Shown piece by piece: positions 43,063 through 52,839 of a stretch of DNA of 64,000 nucleotides. How positions within the stretch are numbered: position 1 is the stretch's first letter; each line of letters begins with the position of its first letter. The notes below the pieces were generated by a model. It had not been told where the DNA came from. It worked only from the letters and a program-made list of their open reading frames with translations, and did no database searches. This DNA comes from Galbibacter sp035306585 (lineage in GTDB: Bacteria; Bacteroidota; Bacteroidia; Flavobacteriales; Flavobacteriaceae). A program made the translations under genes and the position numbers. The DNA lies in NCBI RefSeq assembly GCF_035306585.1, contig NZ_DATGNU010000077.1, forward strand, positions 48,002 to 112,001, read 5' to 3'.

Positions 43063-45012
43063 TTGGGAAAGCTCATTAAAATATCTGTTTATTTCCTTTT
43101 TATTTTCGGAACATCTTTAAATGTTGTTGCTCAAAATTATGATCCTATTGAAGACCCTTTAGAGGTATTCATGGAAATGAAGGATGCTGACCAACGGGTA
43201 AATTACTTTTTTGAAACCAAAAGACGCTATTCGGTTAGTTCAGCTTATAGTTGGTTGGATTCTATTAATGAGCCCCTTATAACTGCAGAGAAAAGAAATG
43301 ATTCCGTAGCTGTTTTTAAATATAAATTAATGCTCTCTGAGCTGTATTACGATGTAGGTAATTATGATAAAGGAGCTCTTATTGGAGAGGAGCTTTTGCA
43401 CAAACTCAAAAAGCTGGATCGTCCTATAAAGGTCTATTTGCTTTATACCCTAGATAAAATATACAAAGAACTTCAGTTACACGATAAGCAGTTGGAGATT
43501 CGTCGACAACTCAAAGGGTTAGGGGAGAAAGTTGTACTTTATGACATTTATGCTGAATTAGGACTTTATCGGCAAGCAATGATGGAATATACCATTGCCA
43601 ATAAATCCAAACTAGGAAATGGAGAAGATAAATTTTACAAGGCTGAATATTACAATAATCTTGGAACCTACTTATTGAAGGACGGATCTATTTATACTGC
43701 GCTAAAGGATATTGAGATTGCCCACCAGAGTATTATGGACTATCTTAATAATGAAAGCTTGATCAGTTCAGAAGATTTTAATGAAGCGATATACCTAAAA
43801 GGACAAATTGAAAGTAACTTAGGAAAGTGTAAAATGTTCCAAAATAAATTTGATGAAGCTATTCCTTACCTAGAGGCCGGGGTTTCCTCAAGTCGAGTTT
43901 ATGATAAGGGAAGGTATTCAAAATCCACCGTTAATTTATGGGGTAATTTGGCGGAATGTTATATGGAGATCAACAATCTTGACATGGCCAAATCCTATCT
44001 CGATAGCATTGTTACCACCCAAAAGTTGGTTAAATCAACCACCGTAAATTACAACCGATTAAGGGCAAACCTTTACCTTAGAGATAGTGCACTGGATTCT
44101 GCATCCATCTTTTTCAATCGTTATGTAAAATTGAAAGATTCTTTAGACTATAGTAGTAGAAAAAAACAACTATTGAGTTTGCTGGTCCAGTTTGACTTAA
44201 ATAATCAAAAAGAGACCATAGAGCGTCAACGTTTGAATTTAGAGAAAAATAAAACTGAGATTCTAGAGAGAGAAAAAGCCATTTACCTTAGCGTATCAGC
44301 GCTTATTCTATGTTTTATCTGTGTAATTGGTTTAGTGGTAGCTTATTTAAAAAGTTTGAAAAATAAGCGCTTGATAGAGAATCAAAAACAAATTATCGAA
44401 AATTCACTGATCGAAAAGGATTCATTATTAAAGGAGATACACCACCGGGTTAAAAACAATCTACAGGTGGTCTCGAGTTTGCTTAGTATACAAACTAAAA
44501 ATACGCGAAGCAAATCAGCCATTAATGCGCTAGAGGAAGGAAAGAGTAGGGTAAAAGCAATGGCATTAATCCATCAAAAACTCTATCAAAATGAAGATCT
44601 TTCTGTTATCAAGATGCAAGAGTATATTGAATCCTTATCGGCTAGTATTCAGTCGGTCTACAAAAAGGGTGGCTTTCGAATAAATATACATATTGATGCG
44701 CATAGCGCTGCCTTAGATGTAGATAGAGCTATCCCAATCGGGCTTATTTTAAATGAACTCATATCCAATTCGTTTAAGTATGCTTTTGAAGGCGAGAAAA
44801 CTGGAAATATCTTCATACAACTAAAGGAAGAAAATGGGCATTTATTATTTGATTATAAGGATGATGGGATCGGTTTACCCCCAGGATTTGATGTCGATTC
44901 TTCGGGATCTATGGGACTTAATCTTATTAGGAGATTAGCTAACCAATTGCGTTCTATTCTAAATGTGGATACAGATGTTAATGGTGTTCACTTTTGGTTT
45001 GTTTTCAAATAA
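43063..45012 (+). CDS. TPR-containing sensor histidine kinase, HisKA_2 type
   Basis: This 649-residue membrane kinase has a signal peptide (residues 1-24, ending NVVAQ), then a periplasmic region of TPR-like helices (about residues 30-370, for example YNNLGTYLLKDGSIYTALKDIEIA and WGNLAECYMEINNLDMAKSYL in part). A coiled stretch follows, then one membrane helix (about residues 406-428). The HisKA_2 dimerisation helix is KEIHHRVKNNLQVVSSLLS, with the phospho-His at residue 460 or 461, and the ATPase domain shows LILNELISNSFKYAF (N box) and DDGIGLPPG. The start is TTG at 43063: an in-frame TAA lies at 43054-43056. It is the likely partner of the LytTR regulator. Confidence 0.9.
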   Translation: MGKLIKISVYFLFIFGTSLNVVAQNYDPIEDPLEVFMEMKDADQRVNYFFETKRRYSVSSAYSWLDSINEPLITAEKRNDSVAVFKYKLMLSELYYDVGNYDKGALIGEELLHKLKKLDRPIKVYLLYTLDKIYKELQLHDKQLEIRRQLKGLGEKVVLYDIYAELGLYRQAMMEYTIANKSKLGNGEDKFYKAEYYNNLGTYLLKDGSIYTALKDIEIAHQSIMDYLNNESLISSEDFNEAIYLKGQIESNLGKCKMFQNKFDEAIPYLEAGVSSSRVYDKGRYSKSTVNLWGNLAECYMEINNLDMAKSYLDSIVTTQKLVKSTTVNYNRLRANLYLRDSALDSASIFFNRYVKLKDSLDYSSRKKQLLSLLVQFDLNNQKETIERQRLNLEKNKTEILEREKAIYLSVSALILCFICVIGLVVAYLKSLKNKRLIENQKQIIENSLIEKDSLLKEIHHRVKNNLQVVSSLLSIQTKNTRSKSAINALEEGKSRVKAMALIHQKLYQNEDLSVIKMQEYIESLSASIQSVYKKGGFRINIHIDAHSAALDVDRAIPIGLILNELISNSFKYAFEGEKTGNIFIQLKEENGHLLFDYKDDGIGLPPGFDVDSSGSMGLNLIRRLANQLRSILNVDTDVNGVHFWFVFK

Positions 45013-45106
45013 GAAATCATTTTAGTACTTTTTAGTTTAATTGTTTAAATTTAACCTTTGAACCTTGATTCGAAGTGCAGTATTATCTTAAGCAAAATCA
45101 ACAATT

Positions 45107-45784
45107 ATGAAAATTACATTCTACGGACACGCTTGCCTTGGAATTCAGATAGAGGAAATCAACCTATTAATAGATCCATTTATATCAGGTAACGAAAAAG
45201 CTTCTCATATTGATGTAGAATCAATCAAAGCAGACTATATTCTAATAACGCACGCACATGGGGACCATACCTTGGATGTGGAGTCAATCGCTAAAAGAAC
45301 AGGTGCAGTGATTATTTCCAATGCAGAAATTGCAGATTATTATAGTGGTAAAGGTTTCGATACCCATCCTATGAATCACGGCGGGAGTTGGGATTTTGAG
45401 TTTGGGGTACTTAGATATGTCAATGCCATACACTCCTCGTCATTTGCTGATGGAACCTATGGAGGGCAACCTGGAGGATTTGTACTTGAAGGGGAACGTA
45501 AAAATATTTATATAGCGGGCGATACGGCGCTGACCATGGATATGAAACTTATTCCACTTCGAACCAACTTGGATTTGGCCGTGCTGCCAATTGGAGATAA
45601 TTTCACCATGGGAATCGAGGATGCCATTGTTGCTTCTGACTTTGTATCATGTGATAAGATCCTGGGATATCATTACGATACCTTTGGTTATATTGAGATT
45701 GATCACGAGGAAGCTAAAAAGAAATTTTATGAGGCTCAAAAGGATTTGATGCTACTCAGCATTGGTGAAAGCATCGAAATATAA
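45107..45784 (+). CDS. Metallo-beta-lactamase fold hydrolase (UPF0173-like)
   Basis: This 225-residue cytoplasmic protein has the metallo-beta-lactamase fold. The start MKITFYGHACLGIQIE and the metal-binding THAHGDHTLD (HxHxDH) are visible, with a further His in NAIHSSS and Asp in YIAGDTALTMDM. It matches the UPF0173 metal-dependent hydrolase family, whose substrate is unknown. Its stop codon abuts the menC start (no gap), so it belongs to the menaquinone cluster by position, and a thioesterase or related role there would be a guess. Confidence 0.9.
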   Translation: MKITFYGHACLGIQIEEINLLIDPFISGNEKASHIDVESIKADYILITHAHGDHTLDVESIAKRTGAVIISNAEIADYYSGKGFDTHPMNHGGSWDFEFGVLRYVNAIHSSSFADGTYGGQPGGFVLEGERKNIYIAGDTALTMDMKLIPLRTNLDLAVLPIGDNFTMGIEDAIVASDFVSCDKILGYHYDTFGYIEIDHEEAKKKFYEAQKDLMLLSIGESIEI

Positions 45785-46831
45785 ATGGAGGCATATTACA
45801 GCAAACACATATTAAAATTTAACAAGCCCAGTGGAACCTCTAGAGGGGTATTAAGACAAAAAGAAACCTGGTTTATCATCATTCAAGACAAAGATAAGGT
45901 TGGGATAGGTGAATGTGGCTTATTACCAGGACTGAGCATAGATGATCAACCTGATTATGAATCCAAACTACAATGGACCTGTGATCATATTGATTTAGGA
46001 TTTGAAACGCTCTGGGAGCGTCTTATAGCATACCCTTCTATTCAAAGTGGACTTGAACAAGCCTTTATTTCCCTTTCAAATGAGAATCGCTTTGAATTGT
46101 TTCCTTCCGAATTTACACAAGCAAATACTGGTATTGCCATCAATGGACTTATTTGGATGGGAAGTGAGGAATTTATGTCGCGTCAGATTCAACAGAAAAT
46201 TAAACAGGGTTTTGGTTGTATAAAAATGAAAATCGGAGCCATTGATTTTGCCACTGAATTAAAGCTTTTAACTGCAATTCGCAAAGAATTTAGCGCTAGT
46301 GATATCGAGCTTCGAGTGGATGCTAATGGAGCCTTTAGCATATCGGATGCCTTGCCAAAACTAGAGCAACTGGCTACTTTAGATATACATTCCATAGAAC
46401 AGCCTATAAGACAAGGCCAATGGGATAAAATGGCTGAACTTTGTAGCAAAACACCTATACCAATTGCTTTAGATGAGGAGCTCATAGGTATATTTGAACT
46501 AGCAGAAAAGGAAAAGTTACTTCAGCAGATTCAACCACAATATCTTATTTTTAAACCAAGTTTAATAGGAGGTTTTAAAGGGACAAAACAATGGATTGAT
46601 CTTTGCCAAAAGTACTCCATTAATTGGTGGGTTACCTCGGCCTTAGAGAGTAATGTCGGACTAAACGCAATTGCTCAATGGACATATACTTTAAACAATC
46701 CCATGCCACAGGGGCTTGGGACTGGAGGTTTATATACAAATAATATTGATTCCCCGTTAGAGGTCATAGGAGAAAAACTATATTACAACAACAGGGGTAA
46801 ATGGGATACTAAATACCTAAAATTCAAATAA
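45785..46831 (+). CDS. menC: o-Succinylbenzoate synthase
   Basis: This 348-residue enolase-superfamily enzyme dehydrates SHCHC to o-succinylbenzoate in menaquinone synthesis. Catalytic features: CIKMKIG (two Lys), LRVDANGAF (Mg ligand Asp), SIEQPI (Mg ligand Glu), ALDEELI (Asp) and YLIFKPSLIGGFKG (Lys). The Gly-rich C-terminus PQGLGTGGLYTNN fits the family. Together with menE and menB this gives three successive steps of the pathway. It starts right at the stop of the preceding hydrolase and is followed after 3 bases by the CPBP gene. Confidence 0.93.
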   Translation: MEAYYSKHILKFNKPSGTSRGVLRQKETWFIIIQDKDKVGIGECGLLPGLSIDDQPDYESKLQWTCDHIDLGFETLWERLIAYPSIQSGLEQAFISLSNENRFELFPSEFTQANTGIAINGLIWMGSEEFMSRQIQQKIKQGFGCIKMKIGAIDFATELKLLTAIRKEFSASDIELRVDANGAFSISDALPKLEQLATLDIHSIEQPIRQGQWDKMAELCSKTPIPIALDEELIGIFELAEKEKLLQQIQPQYLIFKPSLIGGFKGTKQWIDLCQKYSINWWVTSALESNVGLNAIAQWTYTLNNPMPQGLGTGGLYTNNIDSPLEVIGEKLYYNNRGKWDTKYLKFK

Positions 46832-46834
46832 CTT

Positions 46835-47749
46835 ATGTACATCGAGCAAGGATATCGCGGACAACTAAGCCTTTGGAAATATCTGGTGATCCCTACGGGT
46901 TTTATCGGATTAATTATCATAAATTATATCACGGTGCTAAACACCCCTCAAAGCACTGAAGAGATCATGCAAATCATGGTTGATAAAATCGGATCAAACC
47001 TGGTTTTAATAACTATGTTACTCCCTTTAGCAATTGCCTTGTTCATTTTATTGGTTTGGGTAAAACTAATTCATCAGCAAAGTATTACCTCCTTAACAAC
47101 CTCTCGAAAGAAAATTGATTGGAAACGCATCTTATTTTCTTTTATACTTTGGGGCTCAGTTACCGCTTTTTTTGTGGTTTTAGATTACTCTCTAAACCCG
47201 GAAGATTATATCTGGAATTTTGACTTAGTACCATTTCTATCCTTGGTGATTATCGCCATACTACTGGTACCCTTACAAACGAGTTTTGAGGAGTATCTCT
47301 TCCGAGGATACTTGATGCAAGGTATCGGTATATTAGCTAAGAATCGTTGGGTGCCATTGGTGTTTACTTCTGTAATTTTTGGTTTAATGCACATTGCTAA
47401 TCCTGAGGTTGAAAAACTAGGATATGGCATTATGATCTATTATATCGGAACAGGATTTTTTCTGGGTGTTATAACCTTAATGGATGAGGGAATGGAGCTA
47501 GCCTTAGGGTTCCATGCGGCAAACAATTTGGTAACCGTATTGCTAGTTACCGCTACCTGGACAGCTTTTCAGACGGAATCTGTCTTAAAGGATGTATCTA
47601 CTCCAAAATTAGGCTACGATGTATTTGTACCTGTTTTTATTATATTTCCAATACTCGTTTTTATTTTCTCTAAAAAATATAAGTGGAATCGTTGGAAGTA
47701 CAGACTAACAGGGGCGATTGATAAATCAAATTTAGAACTAGAAGCCTAA
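46835..47749 (+). CDS. CPBP family intramembrane metalloprotease
   Basis: This 304-residue membrane protein of the CPBP (Abi/CAAX protease-like) family has about eight hydrophobic segments. The motifs SFEEYLFRGYLMQG (EExxxR), GLMHIANPE and LGFHAANN carry the Glu and His residues of the predicted active site. In this family targets range from prenylated proteins to membrane substrates; the one here is unknown. It lies between menC and menE, a placement seen in other flavobacteria as far as I recall. It is separated from menC by 3 bases. Confidence 0.88.
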   Translation: MYIEQGYRGQLSLWKYLVIPTGFIGLIIINYITVLNTPQSTEEIMQIMVDKIGSNLVLITMLLPLAIALFILLVWVKLIHQQSITSLTTSRKKIDWKRILFSFILWGSVTAFFVVLDYSLNPEDYIWNFDLVPFLSLVIIAILLVPLQTSFEEYLFRGYLMQGIGILAKNRWVPLVFTSVIFGLMHIANPEVEKLGYGIMIYYIGTGFFLGVITLMDEGMELALGFHAANNLVTVLLVTATWTAFQTESVLKDVSTPKLGYDVFVPVFIIFPILVFIFSKKYKWNRWKYRLTGAIDKSNLELEA

Positions 47750-47842
47750 AAACTAAAGTACAATCCGCTTTTAATTTTGAAATTTCAGTGATAACTTTGA
47801 AAAAACATTTATTGCCTTGTAGTTTAATACAAAAAAAGGAAG

Positions 47843-48934
47843 ATGAATACACCCAGCTATGATAAAGTCCATTTAAGATTTAAGTTAAATGGTACTTACT
47901 ACGATCGAGAGGATTTAATGGAAGTTGCTTATAGTTATATAAAAGAAGGAGAACCTTTCGAACGATCCATTGGAGATTTTTTAATGGATTGGTTAAATGA
48001 GAAGTCATTTATGTACGTTCGAACCTCTGGATCAACGGGTGAAGCAAAATCTATCCGTATTCAAAAGCAAGCCATGGTTAATTCTGCTATAGCTTCGGGA
48101 GATTTCTTTGGAATTAATGTAGGTGATAGTGCACTACACTGTCTACCTGCGGACTTTATTGCGGGGAAAATGATGCTAGTGCGTGCAATGATACTTGGAC
48201 TAGAGATTGATTTAGTAGCGCCCAGTTCGTCACCTTTAAAAGGTTTGAATAAATCCTATGATTTCTCTGCTATGATTCCATTGCAGGTAGAAAATTCACT
48301 TCCTAAAATCGATCAGATAAAAAAAATGATTGTTGGAGGAGCTCCTATTTCGAGTACTTTGGTCAAGCGTCTTCAGAACAAATCTTCAAAAATTTACGAA
48401 ACCTATGGGATGACAGAAACCGTCACCCATATTGCTGCCAAAAAGATTAATAATTTTTCTAAATCAGAAAATATAAGCACTGCTAGCTTTAAAGTATTAC
48501 CCAATATTACTATTGGTACTGACGATAGAGGATGTCTTGTAATTGATGCACCCAATATCGCAGAGACAGTTATTGTGACCAATGATTTGGTAGAACTTGT
48601 TAGTGCAGATGAGTTTCAATGGAAAGGACGTATTGACCATGTTATAAATTCGGGTGGAGTCAAATTAATTCCTGAACAAATTGAAAAAAAGCTAGCCGAA
48701 GTTATTGCCACTCGTTTTTTTGTCTATGGGATAGAGGACTTATCCCTTGGCCAAAAACTAATAGCAATCGTCGAGGGAAAGCAGGACCTTCAATTAATGG
48801 AACGTATTAAGAATCTAAGTGCTCTCGATAAATTTGAGAACCCAAAAGAAGTATACTTTATCGATCAGTTTTTGGAAACTGAAAATGGTAAAATAAAAAG
48901 AGAAGCTACGGTTAAAAAAGTAGTAAACATTTGA
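47843..48934 (+). CDS. menE: o-Succinylbenzoate-CoA ligase, short form
   Basis: This 363-residue AMP-forming acyl-CoA synthetase activates o-succinylbenzoate with CoA. The P-loop YVRTSGSTGEAKS, YETYGMTETVTHIA and the hinge region WKGRIDHVINSGGVKL are visible, as is the catalytic Lys near the C-terminus (ENGKIKREATVK). At 363 residues it is about 100 shorter than typical MenE, mostly at the N-terminus, yet all core motifs are there. Genomic position next to menC and the CPBP gene supports the name. It is followed by a convergent gene. Confidence 0.88.
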   Translation: MNTPSYDKVHLRFKLNGTYYDREDLMEVAYSYIKEGEPFERSIGDFLMDWLNEKSFMYVRTSGSTGEAKSIRIQKQAMVNSAIASGDFFGINVGDSALHCLPADFIAGKMMLVRAMILGLEIDLVAPSSSPLKGLNKSYDFSAMIPLQVENSLPKIDQIKKMIVGGAPISSTLVKRLQNKSSKIYETYGMTETVTHIAAKKINNFSKSENISTASFKVLPNITIGTDDRGCLVIDAPNIAETVIVTNDLVELVSADEFQWKGRIDHVINSGGVKLIPEQIEKKLAEVIATRFFVYGIEDLSLGQKLIAIVEGKQDLQLMERIKNLSALDKFENPKEVYFIDQFLETENGKIKREATVKKVVNI

Positions 48935-48991
48935 TATTAAAATCATTTAAACCTACGTTCTCCAGTGGTGATTGAGTTTTATTTCCCTTTC

Positions 48992-50620
48992 TTAGGTTTG
49001 AAGTACGCCCATATTAAATGGTTTGGTGATAGGAGCATGGTTTGCTGCTTCAATCCCCATGCTTATCCATTTACGCGTATCTAGTGGATCGATAATGGCA
49101 TCGGTCCATAATCTTGCGGCCGCGTAATAGGGAGATGTTTGATCGTCATATCGAGATTTGATTTTCTCAAACATAGTCTGCTGCTGCTGCTCTGTAATTT
49201 CTTCCCCTTTTTTCTTTAATGATGTCGTTTCTATTTGTAACAAAACCTTAGCAGCTTGTGCTCCTCCCATTACCGCTAATTCTGCACTAGGCCATGCTAC
49301 GATTAATCTAGGATCATAAGCCTTCCCACACATCGCATAATTTCCCGCACCATACGAATTGCCTATCACAATGGTGAATTTTGGAACCACAGTATTCGCT
49401 ACAGCGTTCACCATTTTGGCGCCATCCTTAATGATTCCACCATGTTCGGATTTACTGCCAACCATAAACCCCGTAACATCCTGTAGAAAAACAAGTGGAA
49501 TTTTCTTTTGATTACAATTGGCGATAAATCGAGTGGCTTTATCAGCCGAATCCGAGTAAATCACCCCGCCAAACTGTAGTTCTCCATTTTTGGTTTTGAC
49601 CATTTTTCGCTGATTGGCCACAATGCCAACTGCCCATCCATCTATTCGTGCATAGGCGCAAATAATGGTTTTACCATAACCAGCTTTATACTCTTCCAAA
49701 GAGTTGGCATCAATTAATCGCTCGATTATCTGATGCATATCGTAGGGTTGGGTACGACTCTTAGGTAGTAGCCCATAGATATCTTGTGGTTCCAGTAGAG
49801 GCTTGATGGATTTTTTGCGACTGAATCCAGCCTTTGGATCTTCTCCAATTTTATCCATGATATTTTTAACGATATCCAAAGCGTGCTGATCGTCTTTAGC
49901 CTTATAATCAGTCACCCCACTGATTTCTGAGTGCGTCGTAGCTCCTCCTAGTGTTTCGTTATCTATTTGTTCCCCAATGGCAGCTTTCACTAAATAACTA
50001 CCTGCCAAAAATATACTACCGGTGTTTTCTACGATAATGGCCTCATCACTCATAATAGGGAGGTAAGCACCCCCTGCGACACAACTACCCATTACCACTG
50101 CAATTTGGGTAATCCCCATGCTACTCATCTGAGCGTTGTTTCTAAAGATCCGGCCAAAGTGTTCCTTGTCTGGGAAAATTTCATCCTGCATTGGAAGATA
50201 AACCCCGGCACTATCTACAAGATATATAATAGGCAATCTATTTTCAATGGATATTTCTTGCGCACGAAGGTTTTTCTTTCCAGTGATCGGAAACCACGCT
50301 CCAGCCTTTACTGTAGCATCGTTGGCTACCACGATACACTGTTTTCCGCCAATATAGCCAATCTTCACTACTACACCACCAGAGGGGCAACCACCATGCT
50401 CTTGATACATCTGATCTCCAGCCAAGGCGCCAATTTCAATTGTTGGCGCATTTTTATCTAAAAGATAATCGATACGCTCCCTAGCTGTTAATTTGCCCTG
50501 TGCGTGTAACTTTTCAATTCGACTTTCTCCACCTCCCAAAGAGACCTTGGCTAATTTTCGTTTTAAGGCAGTAAGTGATAATTTATTGTGATCCTCGTTT
50601 TGATTGAATTTTAAATCCAT
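48992..50620 (-). CDS. Acyl-CoA carboxylase carboxyltransferase (beta) subunit
   Basis: This 542-residue carboxyltransferase subunit belongs to the propionyl-CoA / methylcrotonyl-CoA carboxylase family and moves CO2 from biotin to an acyl-CoA. Visible are LTARERIDYLLDK, the GGCPSGGVVVKIG region, DSAGVYLPMQDEIFP (an oxyanion-hole site), and FLQDVTGFMVGSKSEHGGI. AWPSAELAVMGGAQAAKVL lies near the end. The biotin carboxylase (alpha) partner is not in the window. The methylcrotonyl form is my best guess because of the LQDVTGFMVG form, but substrate cannot be proved from sequence alone. Confidence 0.88.
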   Translation of the reverse strand: MDLKFNQNEDHNKLSLTALKRKLAKVSLGGGESRIEKLHAQGKLTARERIDYLLDKNAPTIEIGALAGDQMYQEHGGCPSGGVVVKIGYIGGKQCIVVANDATVKAGAWFPITGKKNLRAQEISIENRLPIIYLVDSAGVYLPMQDEIFPDKEHFGRIFRNNAQMSSMGITQIAVVMGSCVAGGAYLPIMSDEAIIVENTGSIFLAGSYLVKAAIGEQIDNETLGGATTHSEISGVTDYKAKDDQHALDIVKNIMDKIGEDPKAGFSRKKSIKPLLEPQDIYGLLPKSRTQPYDMHQIIERLIDANSLEEYKAGYGKTIICAYARIDGWAVGIVANQRKMVKTKNGELQFGGVIYSDSADKATRFIANCNQKKIPLVFLQDVTGFMVGSKSEHGGIIKDGAKMVNAVANTVVPKFTIVIGNSYGAGNYAMCGKAYDPRLIVAWPSAELAVMGGAQAAKVLLQIETTSLKKKGEEITEQQQQTMFEKIKSRYDDQTSPYYAAARLWTDAIIDPLDTRKWISMGIEAANHAPITKPFNMGVLQT

Positions 50621-50818
50621 TAAATTGTGATTCTAATAGCGTGAGACTTTGTAAATTACAGGTTCTAATATTTTTGAGGTATTCAAACCCCTTGTATTTT
50701 ATGCTAAAATACAAAATCAAGCCAAATCGAATTGTTTAATAATTGCTTAAATTGTACGATATTTGTCAATTGGAAAATACGCAATCAGGTTTATATGAGA
50801 AATAAAACAGGACGAAGC

Positions 50819-50995
50819 ATGAATAAAAATACAGTTTTAGCTTGGGCTACTTGGATAATGGTCATCGTTGGATGTGGACTTATCGCATTGGGCGCATTTC
50901 GCTATGATGATGTTGCAGGATATGGATTTGCCTCTGTTGGAGTAGGATTTTTCGCCATCGCATGGGTGTTTAATGCTTTAAAAGGAAGGGTGTAG
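50819..50995 (+). CDS. CAL67264-type small membrane protein
   Basis: This 58-residue protein has two membrane segments (about residues 5-26, LAWATWIMVIVGCGLIALG, and 34-53, GFASVGVGFFAIAWVF). It closely resembles the small conserved membrane protein of flavobacteria annotated as CAL67264 family. Function unknown. The start is ATG at 50819, because the family begins MNKNTVLAWAT; ATG at 50795 or TTG at 50732 would add an unconserved tail. It lies 76 bases upstream of ettA. Confidence 0.85.
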   Translation: MNKNTVLAWATWIMVIVGCGLIALGAFRYDDVAGYGFASVGVGFFAIAWVFNALKGRV

Positions 50996-51071
50996 CTGTC
51001 CAAATCTTCGAAATACCAAATTGCTAGAATAGCAGATTAAAATAATAACATAGAAAAAATAAAGCAAAATA

Positions 51072-52766
51072 ATGGCTGATGATAAGAAAGTGATATTCTC
51101 CATGTCTGGAGTATCAAAAACATACCAAAGTACCAATAAGCAGGTTTTAAAAGATATCTATTTAAGTTTCTTTTACGGCGCAAAGATTGGAATCCTTGGT
51201 TTAAATGGTTCAGGGAAATCAACACTACTTCGAATTATCGCGGGAGAGGAAAAGAACTATCAGGGTGATGTGGTGTTTTCCTCGGGATATACGGTGGGCT
51301 ATTTGGCTCAGGAGCCAAAATTAGATGATACAAAAACGGTGATCGATATCGTAAAAGAAGGAGTTTCTGAAACGGTAGGTATTCTTGATGAGTACAATAA
51401 AATAAACGATATGTTTGGTCTTCCAGAGGTTTATGAGGATGCTGATAAGATGCAAAAACTCATGGATCGTCAGGCAGAACTGCAAGATAAGATCGATGCT
51501 AGTAATGCATGGGAGCTAGATACTAAACTAGAAATCGCTATGGATGCTTTAAGAACACCGGAGCCAGACACACCAATTAATGTACTCTCTGGTGGGGAAC
51601 GAAGACGTGTCGCTTTATGTAGGCTGTTACTTCAAGAACCAGATATTCTTTTGCTCGATGAACCTACCAACCACCTGGATGCTGAATCTGTTTTATGGTT
51701 GGAACAGCACTTACAACAGTACAAAGGAACGGTCATTGCTGTAACCCACGATAGATATTTCTTGGATAATGTTGCTGGTTGGATTTTAGAATTGGATAGA
51801 GGAGAAGGTATTCCTTGGAAAGGAAACTACTCATCGTGGTTAGAACAGAAGTCTAAACGATTAGCTCAGGAACAGAAGCAAGCTTCAAAAAGACAAAAAA
51901 CACTCGAGCGAGAATTGGAATGGGTACGAATGGCTCCAAAGGGAAGACAAGCCAAACAAAAAGCGCGTCTTAACAATTATGATAAACTCTTAAATGAGGA
52001 TCAAAATAAATTAGATGAGAAATTAGAAATTTATATTCCTAATGGACCACGTTTGGGTACTAATGTGATAGAGGCTAAAGGAGTTTCAAAAGCCTTTGGA
52101 GATAAATTACTTTATGATGATTTAAATTTCAGTCTTCCTCAAGCTGGAATAGTCGGTATCATAGGGCCTAATGGTGCTGGTAAAACGACTATCTTTAAAA
52201 TGATCATGGGTGAGGAGACTCCAGATAAAGGGAGTTTTGTCGTCGGTGAAACCGCAAAAATTGCCTATGTGGACCAATCCCACTCGAATATCGATCCCTC
52301 AAAATCTATTTATGAGAATTTCTCGGATGGTCAAGAGCTCGTTATGATGGGAGGTAAGCAGGTGAATGCACGCGCTTACTTGAGTCGTTTTAATTTTGCC
52401 GGTAGTGAACAAAACAAAAAGGTAGCGGCCTTATCAGGAGGAGAGCGCAATAGACTGCACTTAGCGATGACCCTTAAAGAAGAGGGGAACGTACTTTTAC
52501 TAGACGAACCGACCAACGATCTAGATGTTAACACATTAAGAGCATTAGAAGAAGGTTTGGAAAACTTCGCAGGATGCGCTGTTGTTATTTCTCACGACCG
52601 CTGGTTTTTGGATAGAATCTGTACCCATATTCTTGCATTTGAGGGAAATTCAGAAGTGTATTTCTTTGAAGGAGGCTTCTCGGATTACGAAGAGAATAAA
52701 CGCAAGCGTCTCGGGGCTGATGTAACACCAAAACGTATCAAATACAAAAAATTAATTCGTGATTAG
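51072..52766 (+). CDS. ettA: Energy-dependent translational throttle protein EttA (ABC-F)
   Basis: This 564-residue ABC-F ATPase has two nucleotide-binding domains and no membrane part. Motifs: GLNGSGKST and GPNGAGKTT (Walker A), VLSGGERRR and LSGGERNR (signatures), LLLDEPTNHLD and LLLDEPTNDLD (Walker B). The linker between the domains has RMAPKGRQAKQKARLNNYDKL, typical of EttA. It binds the ribosomal E site and holds translation when ATP is low. A bidirectional terminator follows the gene. Confidence 0.95.
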   Translation: MADDKKVIFSMSGVSKTYQSTNKQVLKDIYLSFFYGAKIGILGLNGSGKSTLLRIIAGEEKNYQGDVVFSSGYTVGYLAQEPKLDDTKTVIDIVKEGVSETVGILDEYNKINDMFGLPEVYEDADKMQKLMDRQAELQDKIDASNAWELDTKLEIAMDALRTPEPDTPINVLSGGERRRVALCRLLLQEPDILLLDEPTNHLDAESVLWLEQHLQQYKGTVIAVTHDRYFLDNVAGWILELDRGEGIPWKGNYSSWLEQKSKRLAQEQKQASKRQKTLERELEWVRMAPKGRQAKQKARLNNYDKLLNEDQNKLDEKLEIYIPNGPRLGTNVIEAKGVSKAFGDKLLYDDLNFSLPQAGIVGIIGPNGAGKTTIFKMIMGEETPDKGSFVVGETAKIAYVDQSHSNIDPSKSIYENFSDGQELVMMGGKQVNARAYLSRFNFAGSEQNKKVAALSGGERNRLHLAMTLKEEGNVLLLDEPTNDLDVNTLRALEEGLENFAGCAVVISHDRWFLDRICTHILAFEGNSEVYFFEGGFSDYEENKRKRLGADVTPKRIKYKKLIRD

Positions 52767-52783
52767 AAATAATAATCTTAAAA

Positions 52784-52821
52784 CAAAAACGAGAAAACTT
52801 TAATGGTGCTTCTCGTTTTTG
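52784..52821. terminator. Bidirectional terminator between ettA and the arginase-fold gene
   Basis: CAAAAACGAGAA (52784-52795) pairs perfectly with TTCTCGTTTTTG (52810-52821), a 12-bp stem with a 14-base loop. T-rich arms on both sides fit use by both convergent genes. Confidence 0.85.
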
Positions 52822-52839
52822 TTTATTCCTTAGGGCAAT

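Noticed and set aside
50732..50818. Longer reading of the CAL67264-type gene from TTG at 50732
   Set aside because: The added 29 residues are not family-like; the conserved protein starts at 50819.
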